Shown here: positions 18,681-26,727 of the stretch, one piece after another
Position numbering within the stretch: the stretch's first letter is position 1
Layout: every line of letters starts with the position of its first letter
DNA from: Sipunculus nudus
Lineage: Eukaryota > Annelida > Sipuncula > Golfingiida > Sipunculidae
Assembly: GCA_026874595.1 (NCBI GenBank)
Contig: CM049314.1
Span: 29,215,729-29,279,728, forward strand
Direction of reading: 5' to 3'
Length of the DNA: 64,000 nucleotides
Program-made: the position numbers and the translations under genes
Notes under the pieces: generated by a model
Seen by the model: the letters and a program-made list of their open reading frames with translations, nothing else
The model's database searches: none
What the model was told of the DNA's origin: nothing

Positions 18681-18907
18681 GTGTTTTTTTTATATGGGTG
18701 TACTGCGGCCCCTCTGTGGGCACCCCCACAAGCTCTGCATGGCTCTCGCACTAATAGTGGTTTGTGCAGAATGTCGTCCCACATCGGGGTGTACCACAAG
18801 TTCATTGGTAAAACCATCTTCATATCCACCATTGATACTGGACTCTCGGTGTCCAGTATGAATCCTTTGCATCCTATACCATCCACAGTAACGTTGTAGT
18901 ATGTCAT
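18456..18907 (-). pseudogene. Retropepsin-like aspartic protease locus, frame-broken
   Basis: ATG 18907 follows an acceptor (TTCGTTTGTAG). The first 30 residues read as the N-terminal strand and active-site loop of a retropepsin: V-T-V-D-G-I-G-C-K-G-F-I-L-D-T-E-S-P-V-S. The catalytic Asp is present, but the usual Gly of D-T-G is Glu. The first frame ends at 18623. The second half of the fold (VLFEDALGQ ... GVLGRDFI) lies in a different frame at 18456-18674. The frame changes near an A8 run (minus strand, about 18685-18692). Retropepsins work as dimers and need D-T/S-G, so activity is doubtful. It could be a decayed retroelement protease, a captured binding domain, or use frameshifting at the A8 run. 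Confidence 0.55.
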
Positions 18908-18928
18908 CGTTCTACAAACGAAACACAA

Positions 18929-19610
18929 ACTTTCATAAACGGATCATACAAATTCTCTCTTTGTCTCTCATTAAAATAGGATAGAGAAGATATGCATGCC
19001 TTGCATTAATTATTGACTGACGTTAATCCCGGTTCATCACACGTATATACCCATAACTGGAGGTTACCACAGACGAGCGGAAATTGGTTAATCACATAAC
19101 CTGATACAATAATATCAGATACATAATATAATTATACAAGCTTTTCTTTCACATCAAAAAACATATCATTATTACGGCCCAGTACAGGGACGCAGACTAA
19201 AAAACTACAATAATTAATTGTTGTCAGATGTGCGTTCCTTCGTCTGCCATTCCGTCTCGTTATCAGCCCATTTGTACCCGATCATTATATTCTGATTGAA
19301 AACATAAAACAACCACAAACCGTACACAAAGGTAAAAATGTCAAATGTGCATACTTACATCAGCGGTGTCTGCGGGTGGTCTTGTATCTGTGATTTAATC
19401 CTATGTAATCTCTGCTCTAAAAAAAAAAACAGTACAAAATATCTTCAATCAATTGTCCTTCGTCACCTTTCCAAATATGGTTATAACACATGTTCATACA
19501 GTTGCTGCTCGTACCACATATGGTTCTTCATTTTACAAAATATATACACGCGGCACCTCCTATTCCAGAAAATGTTTATTGTAAAGGGTTAACGCGTAAT
19601 CTGGCGCGCT
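18929..19610. other. Intergenic, leader and 3' ends of flanking minus-strand genes
   Basis: AT-rich sequence with the minus-strand AATAAA (near 19577) of the 19.6 kb gene and the leader of the protease-like locus. No further gene recognised. Confidence 0.45.
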
Positions 19611-20228
19611 TTATCCCCTTTCACCGAAATATTCTTTCGGAGGCCGTCGACATGTCACCCTCCTTCGTGCACTCATACCACCATCTGTATATGCCTCATA
19701 AACACCAAACTGCCAAGGTACTGTTGCACAAACACAGTTCCCCTGTTTGACAAGTCTGTTCACGTCCTTTGATTTGTCGGGCAAGTCTACACGGCACCAC
19801 AGCTGCTGTATGATCTCGTGAGGCCGGGTCGGTCCCCAATACCTGGACACGTAAAGGGCACCTCTGTGCACCCAGCAAATCATGTCGGGCCACTCGGATA
19901 TTGTCTTATATTGTTCGAGGTCGACGTCTCGGTGAAACGACGCGTGCAAACGCATATCTCTCGTTATGACCTTGCACTTTGTGCACCTCAGCACGGGAGG
20001 CTCCTTGCACATGTCGCGTATGAATTCCTCGCCGGTGCACTTAGCGTTGCACTTCCTGCAAAATTGAGTCGTCGAAGCTGTTTCTATCAACTCGTCTAAT
20101 ATTATGTCCGGCACGGTCAACCAAAATATCTGCGGGTTGTACCGCTCGCATAAGTATTCCTTTGTCATTGTGTACAGTGGTTTAGGATTGTACACAGGGT
20201 TTATTTTCGTCTTTTCACTCAGCATCAT
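19611..20228 (-). CDS. Hypothetical protein with two Cys pairs, about 205 aa
   Basis: The start is ATG 20228 or the adjacent ATG 20225, just after the acceptor GCTCGTTTCAG. Residues about 55-95 contain F-C-R-K-C-N-A-K-C and R-C-T-K-C-K about 25 residues apart, a probable zinc ribbon or knuckle. N-terminal and C-terminal parts are without known motif; the C terminus is Arg-rich. Minus-strand AATAAA lies about 35 bp downstream. Function unknown; nucleic-acid binding is one possibility. Confidence 0.75.
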   Translation of the reverse strand: MMLSEKTKINPVYNPKPLYTMTKEYLCERYNPQIFWLTVPDIILDELIETASTTQFCRKCNAKCTGEEFIRDMCKEPPVLRCTKCKVITRDMRLHASFHRDVDLEQYKTISEWPDMICWVHRGALYVSRYWGPTRPHEIIQQLWCRVDLPDKSKDVNRLVKQGNCVCATVPWQFGVYEAYTDGGMSARRRVTCRRPPKEYFGERG

Positions 20229-20925
20229 TGGTCTGAAACGAGCGCAAAATCCACCTTTACTGTCAGCGCAACGCTAACTGTCCAAGCGAAATACATCTCC
20301 CCTTGTACTTAGAGAGAGTGTAAAATCATTTAAAAAAAAAAAGGAGGGGGGGGGCAGGACGCAACTAGACCGGAGATGCCTTGCACAAATGATGCATCTG
20401 ATGCAGGTCCCACCTTATGATACATAAAAAACCGAAACGCAGTGTTTATCGTATCTGCTGTCTGTTCTGTTATGTACATGGTACGAAAGATTGACATGCA
20501 CACATATTGCCATGGGACATGCAGTAACTCCTAGAAACATAATTTGCACCGACTGTTACTGTTACAAGTGTTGTATACCAGTCCCGTCACCGAGGCCCCC
20601 CCCCCTCATGACTGTAACATGTATTACAACAACAACTGAATACTGGTACATATACAATTACATAAACAATCTAAAGCAACATGGACAAAGCAACATGAAC
20701 ATCAAACATATAATATTGTGCCTGTAGTACAGGAGCCATGAACGGGTGCTTCTATAAGAACATATGGTACATCCAATGCAGAATCACTGGTACCTAGCCA
20801 ACATGCTAAACGTATTATCAATATCGAAAAAGACATAATATACATATATATATATATCATGTTGAATATACATTCCGGAAACACACTGTGTATCTACCAG
20901 ATGCAGGTGATGGAGTCTGATAGAA
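20229..20925. other. Intergenic spacer
   Basis: A G run near 20346-20354, a C run near 20600 and a short (TA)n near 20843. No gene supported. It separates the leader of the minus-strand gene from the divergent plus-strand promoter. Confidence 0.45.
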
Positions 20926-20956
20926 TGACGTCACAGGCGGAATTATGTATATAAGG
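20926..20956 (+). promoter_or_regulatory. CRE-TATA promoter of the hairpin-array transcript
   Basis: TGACGTCA lies at 20926-20933 and TATATAAGG at 20948-20956, the same 22-bp phasing as at 3.2 kb, followed by the shared GGCAACAGTGCAATTGGTCTC. It predicts a start near 20978. Confidence 0.8.
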
Positions 20957-20977
20957 AGACGTTTGGCAACAGTGCAA

Positions 20978-21775
20978 TTGGTCTCGTTGGAGACCAAACG
21001 GGCTAACGTGAGCAGCAGCAGCACTGAACGATACCATAACCAGAGCGAAAAACGGATATGGACTTGGCAATATTTTGTCTGTGTCCTGTACTGGACGCCA
21101 CATTTAGGTTCGTGGAATATATGAGAAGGTTTTTTTACGTAAATCAGTTTCCGTACCTGTACTGGTACGGACGTCTATATAAGGTGATCAAAACAGAGCG
21201 CTTTTGTTAGTGAGTGTACGTGTCCTGTACTGGACGCCACATTGGAGTTCACCATAAACTGGAATTTCGTTTTTCAGATTTACTCGACCAAACATCAATT
21301 GTCGAATCTGTACCTGTACTGGTACGGACGCTTACAAAACAGGGGGAAAAATGACCGAGCGTTTCCGTCAGACTGTTAGTGTGTGTCCTGTACTGGACGA
21401 CACATTGGGCCAACGCAGGAAGCTGGATTATCCTTTGTGGGATTCACCTAACGAGACATTATACGTCGTTTTTCCGTGCCTGTACTGGGACAGACGATTT
21501 CAAAGTGGAAAAGCGCTCAGCACTTCCGTCTGTCTGTTAGTGTGCGAGTCCTGTACTGGACGCCATCTACAGTTCGCACAAAAAATGGATTATCGTTTTC
21601 CGGATGTACACGACAAATACCTTAAGTGTTTTTGAATCCGTACCTGTACTGGTACGGACGTCTCAGAATTGAAACAGAAAAAGCGGTTGGGTCGGTCCGT
21701 TAGTGTGTACCTGTACACTGGGTAAACCATTTACATGATGTCGGCGAAAACAATTTGGAATAAAAATAAAGATTG
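20978..21775 (+). ncRNA. Structured RNA with alternating hairpins (putative)
   Basis: Downstream of the promoter there is no long ORF, but there is a clear pattern. The predicted 5' end is itself a hairpin (TTGGTCTC-GTTG-GAGACCAA, 20978-20997). Type A hairpins GTCC-TGTACT-GGAC lie at 21083-21096, 21222-21235, 21385-21398 and 21548-21561. Type B hairpins CCGTACC-TGTACT-GGTACGG lie at 21151-21170, 21310-21325 (core), 21474-21493 (imperfect) and 21638-21657, so A and B alternate with a period of about 140-165 bp. A degenerate last member lies near 21706. AATAAA occurs near 21761 and 21767. Loops are constant while stems differ. It could be a structured non-coding RNA, or a row of DNA palindromes for a binding protein. 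Confidence 0.55.
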
Positions 21776-21937
21776 AATTACCTTTTGCAGTTTTGATTTC
21801 TTCTATCTTCTTCTGGAGTACAGTAGTGTTTGGGTATCTGTGTGGAAAATAACATAAACTTGAAAAAACGTCTATTTCGGTTATAGGAAAGTCCACAAAT
21901 ATATACATCTGTACAGTAAGGCTCCCGCGGTTTCACG
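21776..21937. other. 3' end between convergent transcripts
   Basis: Short spacer between the plus-strand hairpin transcript and the minus-strand 174-aa gene. No separate feature seen. Confidence 0.4.
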
Positions 21938-22462
21938 TTAGAAGTTTGGTTTTCTAAAGAAACCGGCAGAATCAAAAGAGTATAGTTCCATCTGCAATTT
22001 TAGAATGTTAGAGATCAGCATCAGGTTCAGGTCTCCTATTGAAGAATACCTGTCGCGGTGCCTGGCGTAGGCCCTCTTTCCGAACATCCTGTGCGTTTCG
22101 TACAACTGCAACGCGTGTCTGTATCTTTTGTATATTTCAGGTATATCGTCTGTGCTCATTTTCTCAAAGAGTTTAACCATTATGAGAGCCAGGTGATACG
22201 CCGCATCGGACCGTTCTGTCGTGTGCCCCGTTTCCAAACACACTTTTCGTGCTCGTTCCAGCCCAATGGTGCATGTCCTCATCCAATAATCGATCTCATG
22301 GTGCATCATCGTGACATGCCGCACGAACCTCCTGTCCTTCGCGGCGAAAAAAGAGTTATTATCATGTCGGTAATTCCATATGTGCCTCTGTAACTGTGCC
22401 ATCCACGTTTGTATTTCTCCGCACGCCTTCTCCTCAAAGTGGTAAACTAATTCTGGCTCCAT
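21938..22462 (-). CDS. Helical protein, 174 aa (pair member 1)
   Basis: ATG 22462 lies 16 nt after the acceptor TTTGTATTACAG. All-helical, with aromatic and basic residues. The segment L-A-L-I-M-V-K-L-F-E-K ... Y-K-R-Y-R-H-A-L-Q-L-Y-E-x-H matches the corresponding part of the 23.2-23.7 kb protein (A-V-R-M-A-K-L-F-I-K-W ... Y-x-Q-V-V-Q-H-Y-Q-S-H), and the preceding A-R-K-V-C-L-E-T-G / A-K-K-I-C-L-Q-K-R also align. So they are diverged paralogues. Function unknown. Confidence 0.75.
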   Translation of the reverse strand: MEPELVYHFEEKACGEIQTWMAQLQRHIWNYRHDNNSFFAAKDRRFVRHVTMMHHEIDYWMRTCTIGLERARKVCLETGHTTERSDAAYHLALIMVKLFEKMSTDDIPEIYKRYRHALQLYETHRMFGKRAYARHRDRYSSIGDLNLMLISNILKLQMELYSFDSAGFFRKPNF

Positions 22463-23174
22463 TGGTTAAGATGACGGGTTTCTGTAATACAAACAAAGAA
22501 ACAAGTGTCATCCAACCACAGTCGATCTGTCCATTTGTACATATTTAGTGCATCTTTGTCTTCATGTGTCTTCTGATGGGACGTTGCTGCTGCTGCTGCT
22601 GCAATAATACCCCCCCTGTACTCCTCTACGGCAGACAGTAGACGTCCATGTTTGCTGTTTCTGGTGTTTTCTCATGTATCATGTCCGCCCGCATCATCTT
22701 GTCCTCAGACTGGTTCCACCACCACTCAGTTGCTTTGCACATTTATCACATGAGATTCAAAAAAAGTCGTGAAAGTGTTGTTATGTTATCTGTACATTCT
22801 CCCATGTCTCAAACAATTACACGGGTTATCAAATGTAACACTCTGCATTATTCCTGGAATTCACAAGTACGAATTGATGTAACCAAATGTTTTCAATTTG
22901 GCAAGATATATGGTATGCGAAGCCGTTACAGAATATACTGGTGTCACAAATGCAGAGGAGTTACACAGCGACAGTGAGATTTAACGAATTCAGTTCAAAT
23001 CCTACATCCGTTTCTGTACTGAAACAGAGCTCTTTTTAAAAGCCAATCATATTCGTCTGTCCGTCCGTCCGTCCGTGCGTGTGTGTCCTGTACTGGACGC
23101 CACGTTTCGTGAACAGACTGAAGATTTACACTGGGACACGTTGATGATGGGACCTACAGTGCGCGTATTCCGAC
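22463..23174. other. Intergenic with two hairpins of the array type and (CTG)n
   Basis: A GCTGCTGCTGCTGCTGC run lies near 22584-22601. GTTTC-TGTACT-GAAAC occurs at 23010-23025, a (GTCC)n tract follows at about 23056-23074, then GTCC-TGTACT-GGAC at 23085-23098 with the same CGCCAC tail as in the main array. A 109-codon plus-strand frame (22648-22977) has no other support. Confidence 0.5.
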
Positions 23175-23720
23175 TTATTTAGACGAGCTGCTGTCCGCGT
23201 TTGTCACTTGTGTGTGCAAGCCATCGTTGTTAAACTGTCCCAGCTCGAAAGCCAAATTTTGCCTGTGTTTCCAAAGCAGAAACTGAAACGAGGCTATGGA
23301 TTGCTTGTTCTGGTGGTGCCTCTTCTGCACAGGGCCTTTAAACCGACTGTGGCTTTGGTAGTGCTGCACAACTTGCGTGTATGCGTCTGCCGTATGTTTG
23401 AGTGTTACGTCATAGGTATCCTTCAACCACTTTATAAACAGTTTCGCCATCCGCACGGCAATTAATGTCTGTTCAGTCTGGCACCGCTTTTGTAAACATA
23501 TCTTTTTTGCTAACACAAGTCCTTTGAGAATCCGCGCGTTCCACCACCAGTCTTCGTCGACCAGTGCTTTCAGAGTCAGCTGAAACACCCTGTCGCTGTC
23601 GACGAAAAATCTGTCTGGTGTGGACAGGAACGACTTAATACAGTCATTTAGCTCACGTGTTTTAGCTGGAATATCTACCAGCAATGCATAGTCTAATTCT
23701 TTTGACAGGTTTGAGTCCAT
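23175..23720 (-). CDS. Helical protein, 181 aa (pair member 2)
   Basis: The start is ATG 23720; four upstream in-frame codons begin only with TTG. It is a diverged paralogue of the 21938-22462 protein, with the shared A-K-K-I-C-L block and the R-M-A-K-L-F-I-K helix. It ends in a Ser-rich tail. Hexa-helical or similar, no cysteine motif. Unknown function. Confidence 0.75.
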   Translation of the reverse strand: MDSNLSKELDYALLVDIPAKTRELNDCIKSFLSTPDRFFVDSDRVFQLTLKALVDEDWWWNARILKGLVLAKKICLQKRCQTEQTLIAVRMAKLFIKWLKDTYDVTLKHTADAYTQVVQHYQSHSRFKGPVQKRHHQNKQSIASFQFLLWKHRQNLAFELGQFNNDGLHTQVTNADSSSSK

Positions 23721-24148
23721 GTTGAACAGCAAACGAGCAGAAAGGACTATTTTATTGTGTCGGTCTGTATGTTTACGTTACAAATACTTATCAACCGCAT
23801 AAAGGGAGGACAGGTCTTAAACATATCTCCAGTGTGTGTACACCACGCATAACCTTTCCAGTCATCTTGACATGCATCACCTCTCTCTTTTTTTGTGTGT
23901 TAACAGACACGATAAAGCAGTTATTATGTTACTAAAATATGTTTTATTCCTGATATACTTACAAAATACAATCGCCACCCCTATATTGGGCGGGAAAAAG
24001 AATACCAATGACATATATATATCTATACATAAACGTGTGTTTTCTTACACGACCTCTGCAAGTGAGGATTAGCAATGTTTTACACAGCCGATATATCTAA
24101 ATATGGAAAAAGTCAAGAAAGTCTTTGGTACTTTGACCGATAAAACGT
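23721..24148. other. Spacer carrying the 3' end of the next gene
   Basis: The minus-strand poly(A) signal in AGGAATAAAAC (near 23943) and the downstream block AATCGCCACCCCTATA are repeated almost exactly near 24717 and 24840, so the two following genes were duplicated with their 3' ends. Confidence 0.6.
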
Positions 24149-24649
24149 TTATACCATTTGCATCTTCTTCAGAGCACGTTTCTTGCATAACTGTACATAT
24201 TGTTGCATGTCCTCTATTAACACATGCGCCGTGAAAAGTGAAGACGACCGGGCGAGGTGGTGACTGTGGACGGCCGGCGTCACATTAGGGCGGTACTCTT
24301 CTACGATAATATCGTAGAGTTCCTTACAACAAAGGACAATATCGTCGATGCCCTCCGTTAGGCGCATAACCTTATCCATGAGGACTGCGATGCGCGTGGC
24401 TTCAGCGATATCCGCATCCAAATAAATGTATTTGTAAAGTTCAGTACCAGTCTTGGCCGTGAAGCGATCATGCACATCGAGAAGAGGTGTTAAACATTTA
24501 TCAAATTCGTCTCCGTCCCTTGGTTCTTTCAAATACGTATTAGGCGACGTTTGAAACTTTGTTATACAATTCAGTATGGCCTCTCCTTGTTTTGGCACAG
24601 CTACTATGGCTGCCTCCAGTTCACGTTCAAACTGCTCGTTCATCATCAT
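24149..24649 (-). CDS. Helical protein, 166 aa (second pair)
   Basis: ATG 24649 is the first of three consecutive Met codons, right after the acceptor TGTGACTTACAG. It aligns along its whole length with the 24884-25372 protein: M-N-E-x-F-E-R-E-x-E at the N terminus, I-V-L-C-C-x-E-L-Y-D-I-I-V in the middle, S-H-H-x-A-R-x-S-S-L and the basic C terminus. The predicted fold is a helical bundle. The identical leader (CAGGGAA) shows recent duplication. Function unknown. Confidence 0.8.
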   Translation of the reverse strand: MMMNEQFERELEAAIVAVPKQGEAILNCITKFQTSPNTYLKEPRDGDEFDKCLTPLLDVHDRFTAKTGTELYKYIYLDADIAEATRIAVLMDKVMRLTEGIDDIVLCCKELYDIIVEEYRPNVTPAVHSHHLARSSSLFTAHVLIEDMQQYVQLCKKRALKKMQMV

Positions 24650-24883
24650 GATTCCCTGTAAGTCACAAGGACGTCTTATAACAAACAGCTTTTTCGCTAA
24701 GATAAAAAATGTTTTATTCCTGATATATTTAATTACATAATTTTCCGTGGCCGTGAGTTAATAAAAAAATATTGACACACGTATACGACTCGACCTAAAA
24801 ACCATATGTACACTATGTATAATGTATTTACAAAATACAATTGCCACCCCCTATACTAGTTGCATATATTGTAAAATAAAAGT

Positions 24884-25372
24884 TTATTCTTCCTCATGTG
24901 TGATCTTCTTAATTGCAACCCGGCGCAGTGATTCCACATATGCTTTCCTGGCGACTATTCTTAAATGAGATGTTAGAAGGGAACACGCCCGGATGTGATG
25001 GCTTTTGGTTGCGGCCGGTGGGGCCTCACCGCGGTATATTTGCACTATATCGCGGTATATATTGTGGCAGCGTAGGACAATTTGATCAATAGCGTGCGCC
25101 AGGAACAGAACATTGGATGCAACGCGCACCATTTCTTTCAGGTTCTTTTTTTCTCTGATACATCTGTACAGTTCTTCACTGGGGATGTGCATTAACATTT
25201 CGTACTTGTGCACTAGTTCATCGTCTAACTGATCGAAATATTCGTCGTCGCCTTGCATTGCGAAATACGTCTCAGGCGACGACGATTTAATATTTTGAAC
25301 GTAGCGAAGTATGGCCTGGCCTTGCACATTTACCAACTCCTCCATTTCACGTTCGAAGTGCTCGTTCATCAT
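24884..25372 (-). CDS. Helical protein, 162 aa (second pair)
   Basis: ATG 25372 follows the same acceptor TGTGACTTACAG-GGAAAC as its paralogue. Conserved blocks as in the neighbour. It ends with a basic stretch (RRVAIKKITHEEE). The minus-strand CRE-TATA promoter at 26.7 kb is the nearest strong promoter upstream, so the hairpin array at 26.0-26.4 kb may lie in its leader or leader intron. Confidence 0.8.
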   Translation of the reverse strand: MMNEHFEREMEELVNVQGQAILRYVQNIKSSSPETYFAMQGDDEYFDQLDDELVHKYEMLMHIPSEELYRCIREKKNLKEMVRVASNVLFLAHAIDQIVLRCHNIYRDIVQIYRGEAPPAATKSHHIRACSLLTSHLRIVARKAYVESLRRVAIKKITHEEE

Positions 25373-25719
25373 GTTTCCCTGTAAGTCACAAGGACGTCTT
25401 ATAACAACGTCTTATAACAATATAGGACTTTTTTTCTGTGTTGTTTAGGGTTATACTTTGATGTACCAAACAAAAATATTAAAATTAACCTAACCACCCC
25501 CCCCCCCTCCCCACCTTCCTTACTCCTCTTTCCTCAATCGACATTTGTGATTGGTCGTGTGTCGAAATGTCGTTTTTTTTCCGTTGTAGTTGTTTACTAA
25601 ACTAACGAGGTCATGTTATACAATAAACGTGAAGGGACTGATATCCGTGACGAGGTTACATATTACATTCATGCAAGGTGTCACGCAAAGTGGCGCTCTG
25701 CTTCATAACCTTTTGTTTA

Positions 25720-26675
25720 TTATTATATCCTAAATGCATTTTTTGTTTGGTTAACAGTAATTACCTACTTATTTTTTATCAGTTACAGAATTATAGTGTT
25801 TCTCATTGTCCTTCCGAAAAAAAAACCAAAACTCTTGCAATACCTTTTTGCTCTACAGTTTTGTTTCAAAGGTCCGCGTGTCTGTTATTTTCTTTTGTTA
25901 ATGGTTAAAAAAATACAAATTCTCTTCCCGTTTCTATGTCAAAACATTACTTAATCGTCGTTACGGTTAGTCTGTGTCACTTGTGTGGCAAAAAACCGAA
26001 CCGCTCCGAGTTGGATGGATGGATGGATGGGGGGAAAAACACGTCACCCGACCTTGCTTACTGGTCAGGTAGTATAAACATGGCTTTTATCTAACTCCTG
26101 CGCATCTTGGGTTTTTTAAAGTGATGTCAGTCCGTTGTGTACACAACCATACACAAAATAAATGTAACCCCGGCCTACCTTACTGGCCAGTGGGTGTCCT
26201 AAGTTTTCTAACAACAACCAAAACAAAAACATAATTCCCCCCCCCCCCCCTCCCCTCTCATCCATCCCCACCTCCCAATGACCTTCGTTACTGGTCACAT
26301 TTTAGTTTTTTGTTTCTGGTACTGCCAACAACCAAATATTAGGGACCCTTCGTTACTGGGGCCCTCTCAAATACAAACTAAAAAATTCACTCCCTAAACA
26401 AAAATATTATTCACCCCCGGCCTACCTTACTGGCCAGTGGGTGTGACATTATTTTTGTTCAAAAACAACACCAAATACAAAAAACACCTACCGGTATTGT
26501 TGTTTTGTCACAAACTCAAATCTTCAACAAACTTTCAAATCTTTGCTTCAACTTGCTTTCTGTAGCTGTTTGTCTCTCAACACAACGACGGCTTCTATAT
26601 AACACAACGACGGCTTCTGTATATCCAAATTGTAGTTATTACCAGTACTAGTACCAGTCAAAACCAGAGTCTGAC
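25720..26675 (-). ncRNA. Second hairpin array, leader or non-coding transcript (putative)
   Basis: Start near 26675 is predicted from the minus-strand TATA box. Five hairpins (plus-strand notation) share loop NNNNTTACT but have different stems: GACC/GGTC at 26050-26066, GGCC/GGCC at 26172-26188, TGACC/GGTCA at 26279-26297, GGGACCC/GGGGCCC at 26342-26364 and GGCC/GGCC at 26419-26435. On the transcribed strand the loops read AGTAAGCAA, AGTAAGGTA and AGTAACGAA. C- and G-rich runs lie between. AATAAA (minus) occurs near 25720. Whether it is a free RNA or the spliced leader of the 25.4 kb gene is not settled. Confidence 0.5.
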
Positions 26676-26696
26676 TTAACTCCGTCAAAACTACCT

Positions 26697-26727
26697 CCTT
26701 ATATACCTTATTTCTCCTGTGACGTCA
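26697..26727 (-). promoter_or_regulatory. CRE-TATA promoter, minus strand
   Basis: TATATAAGG (plus-strand 26697-26705 as CCTTATATA) and TGACGTCA (26720-26727), with the same 22-bp phasing as the plus-strand promoters at 3.2 and 20.9 kb. Confidence 0.8.

Noticed and set aside
22648-22977. 109-codon plus-strand ORF
   Set aside because: No promoter, acceptor, motif or family relation; composition looks random.
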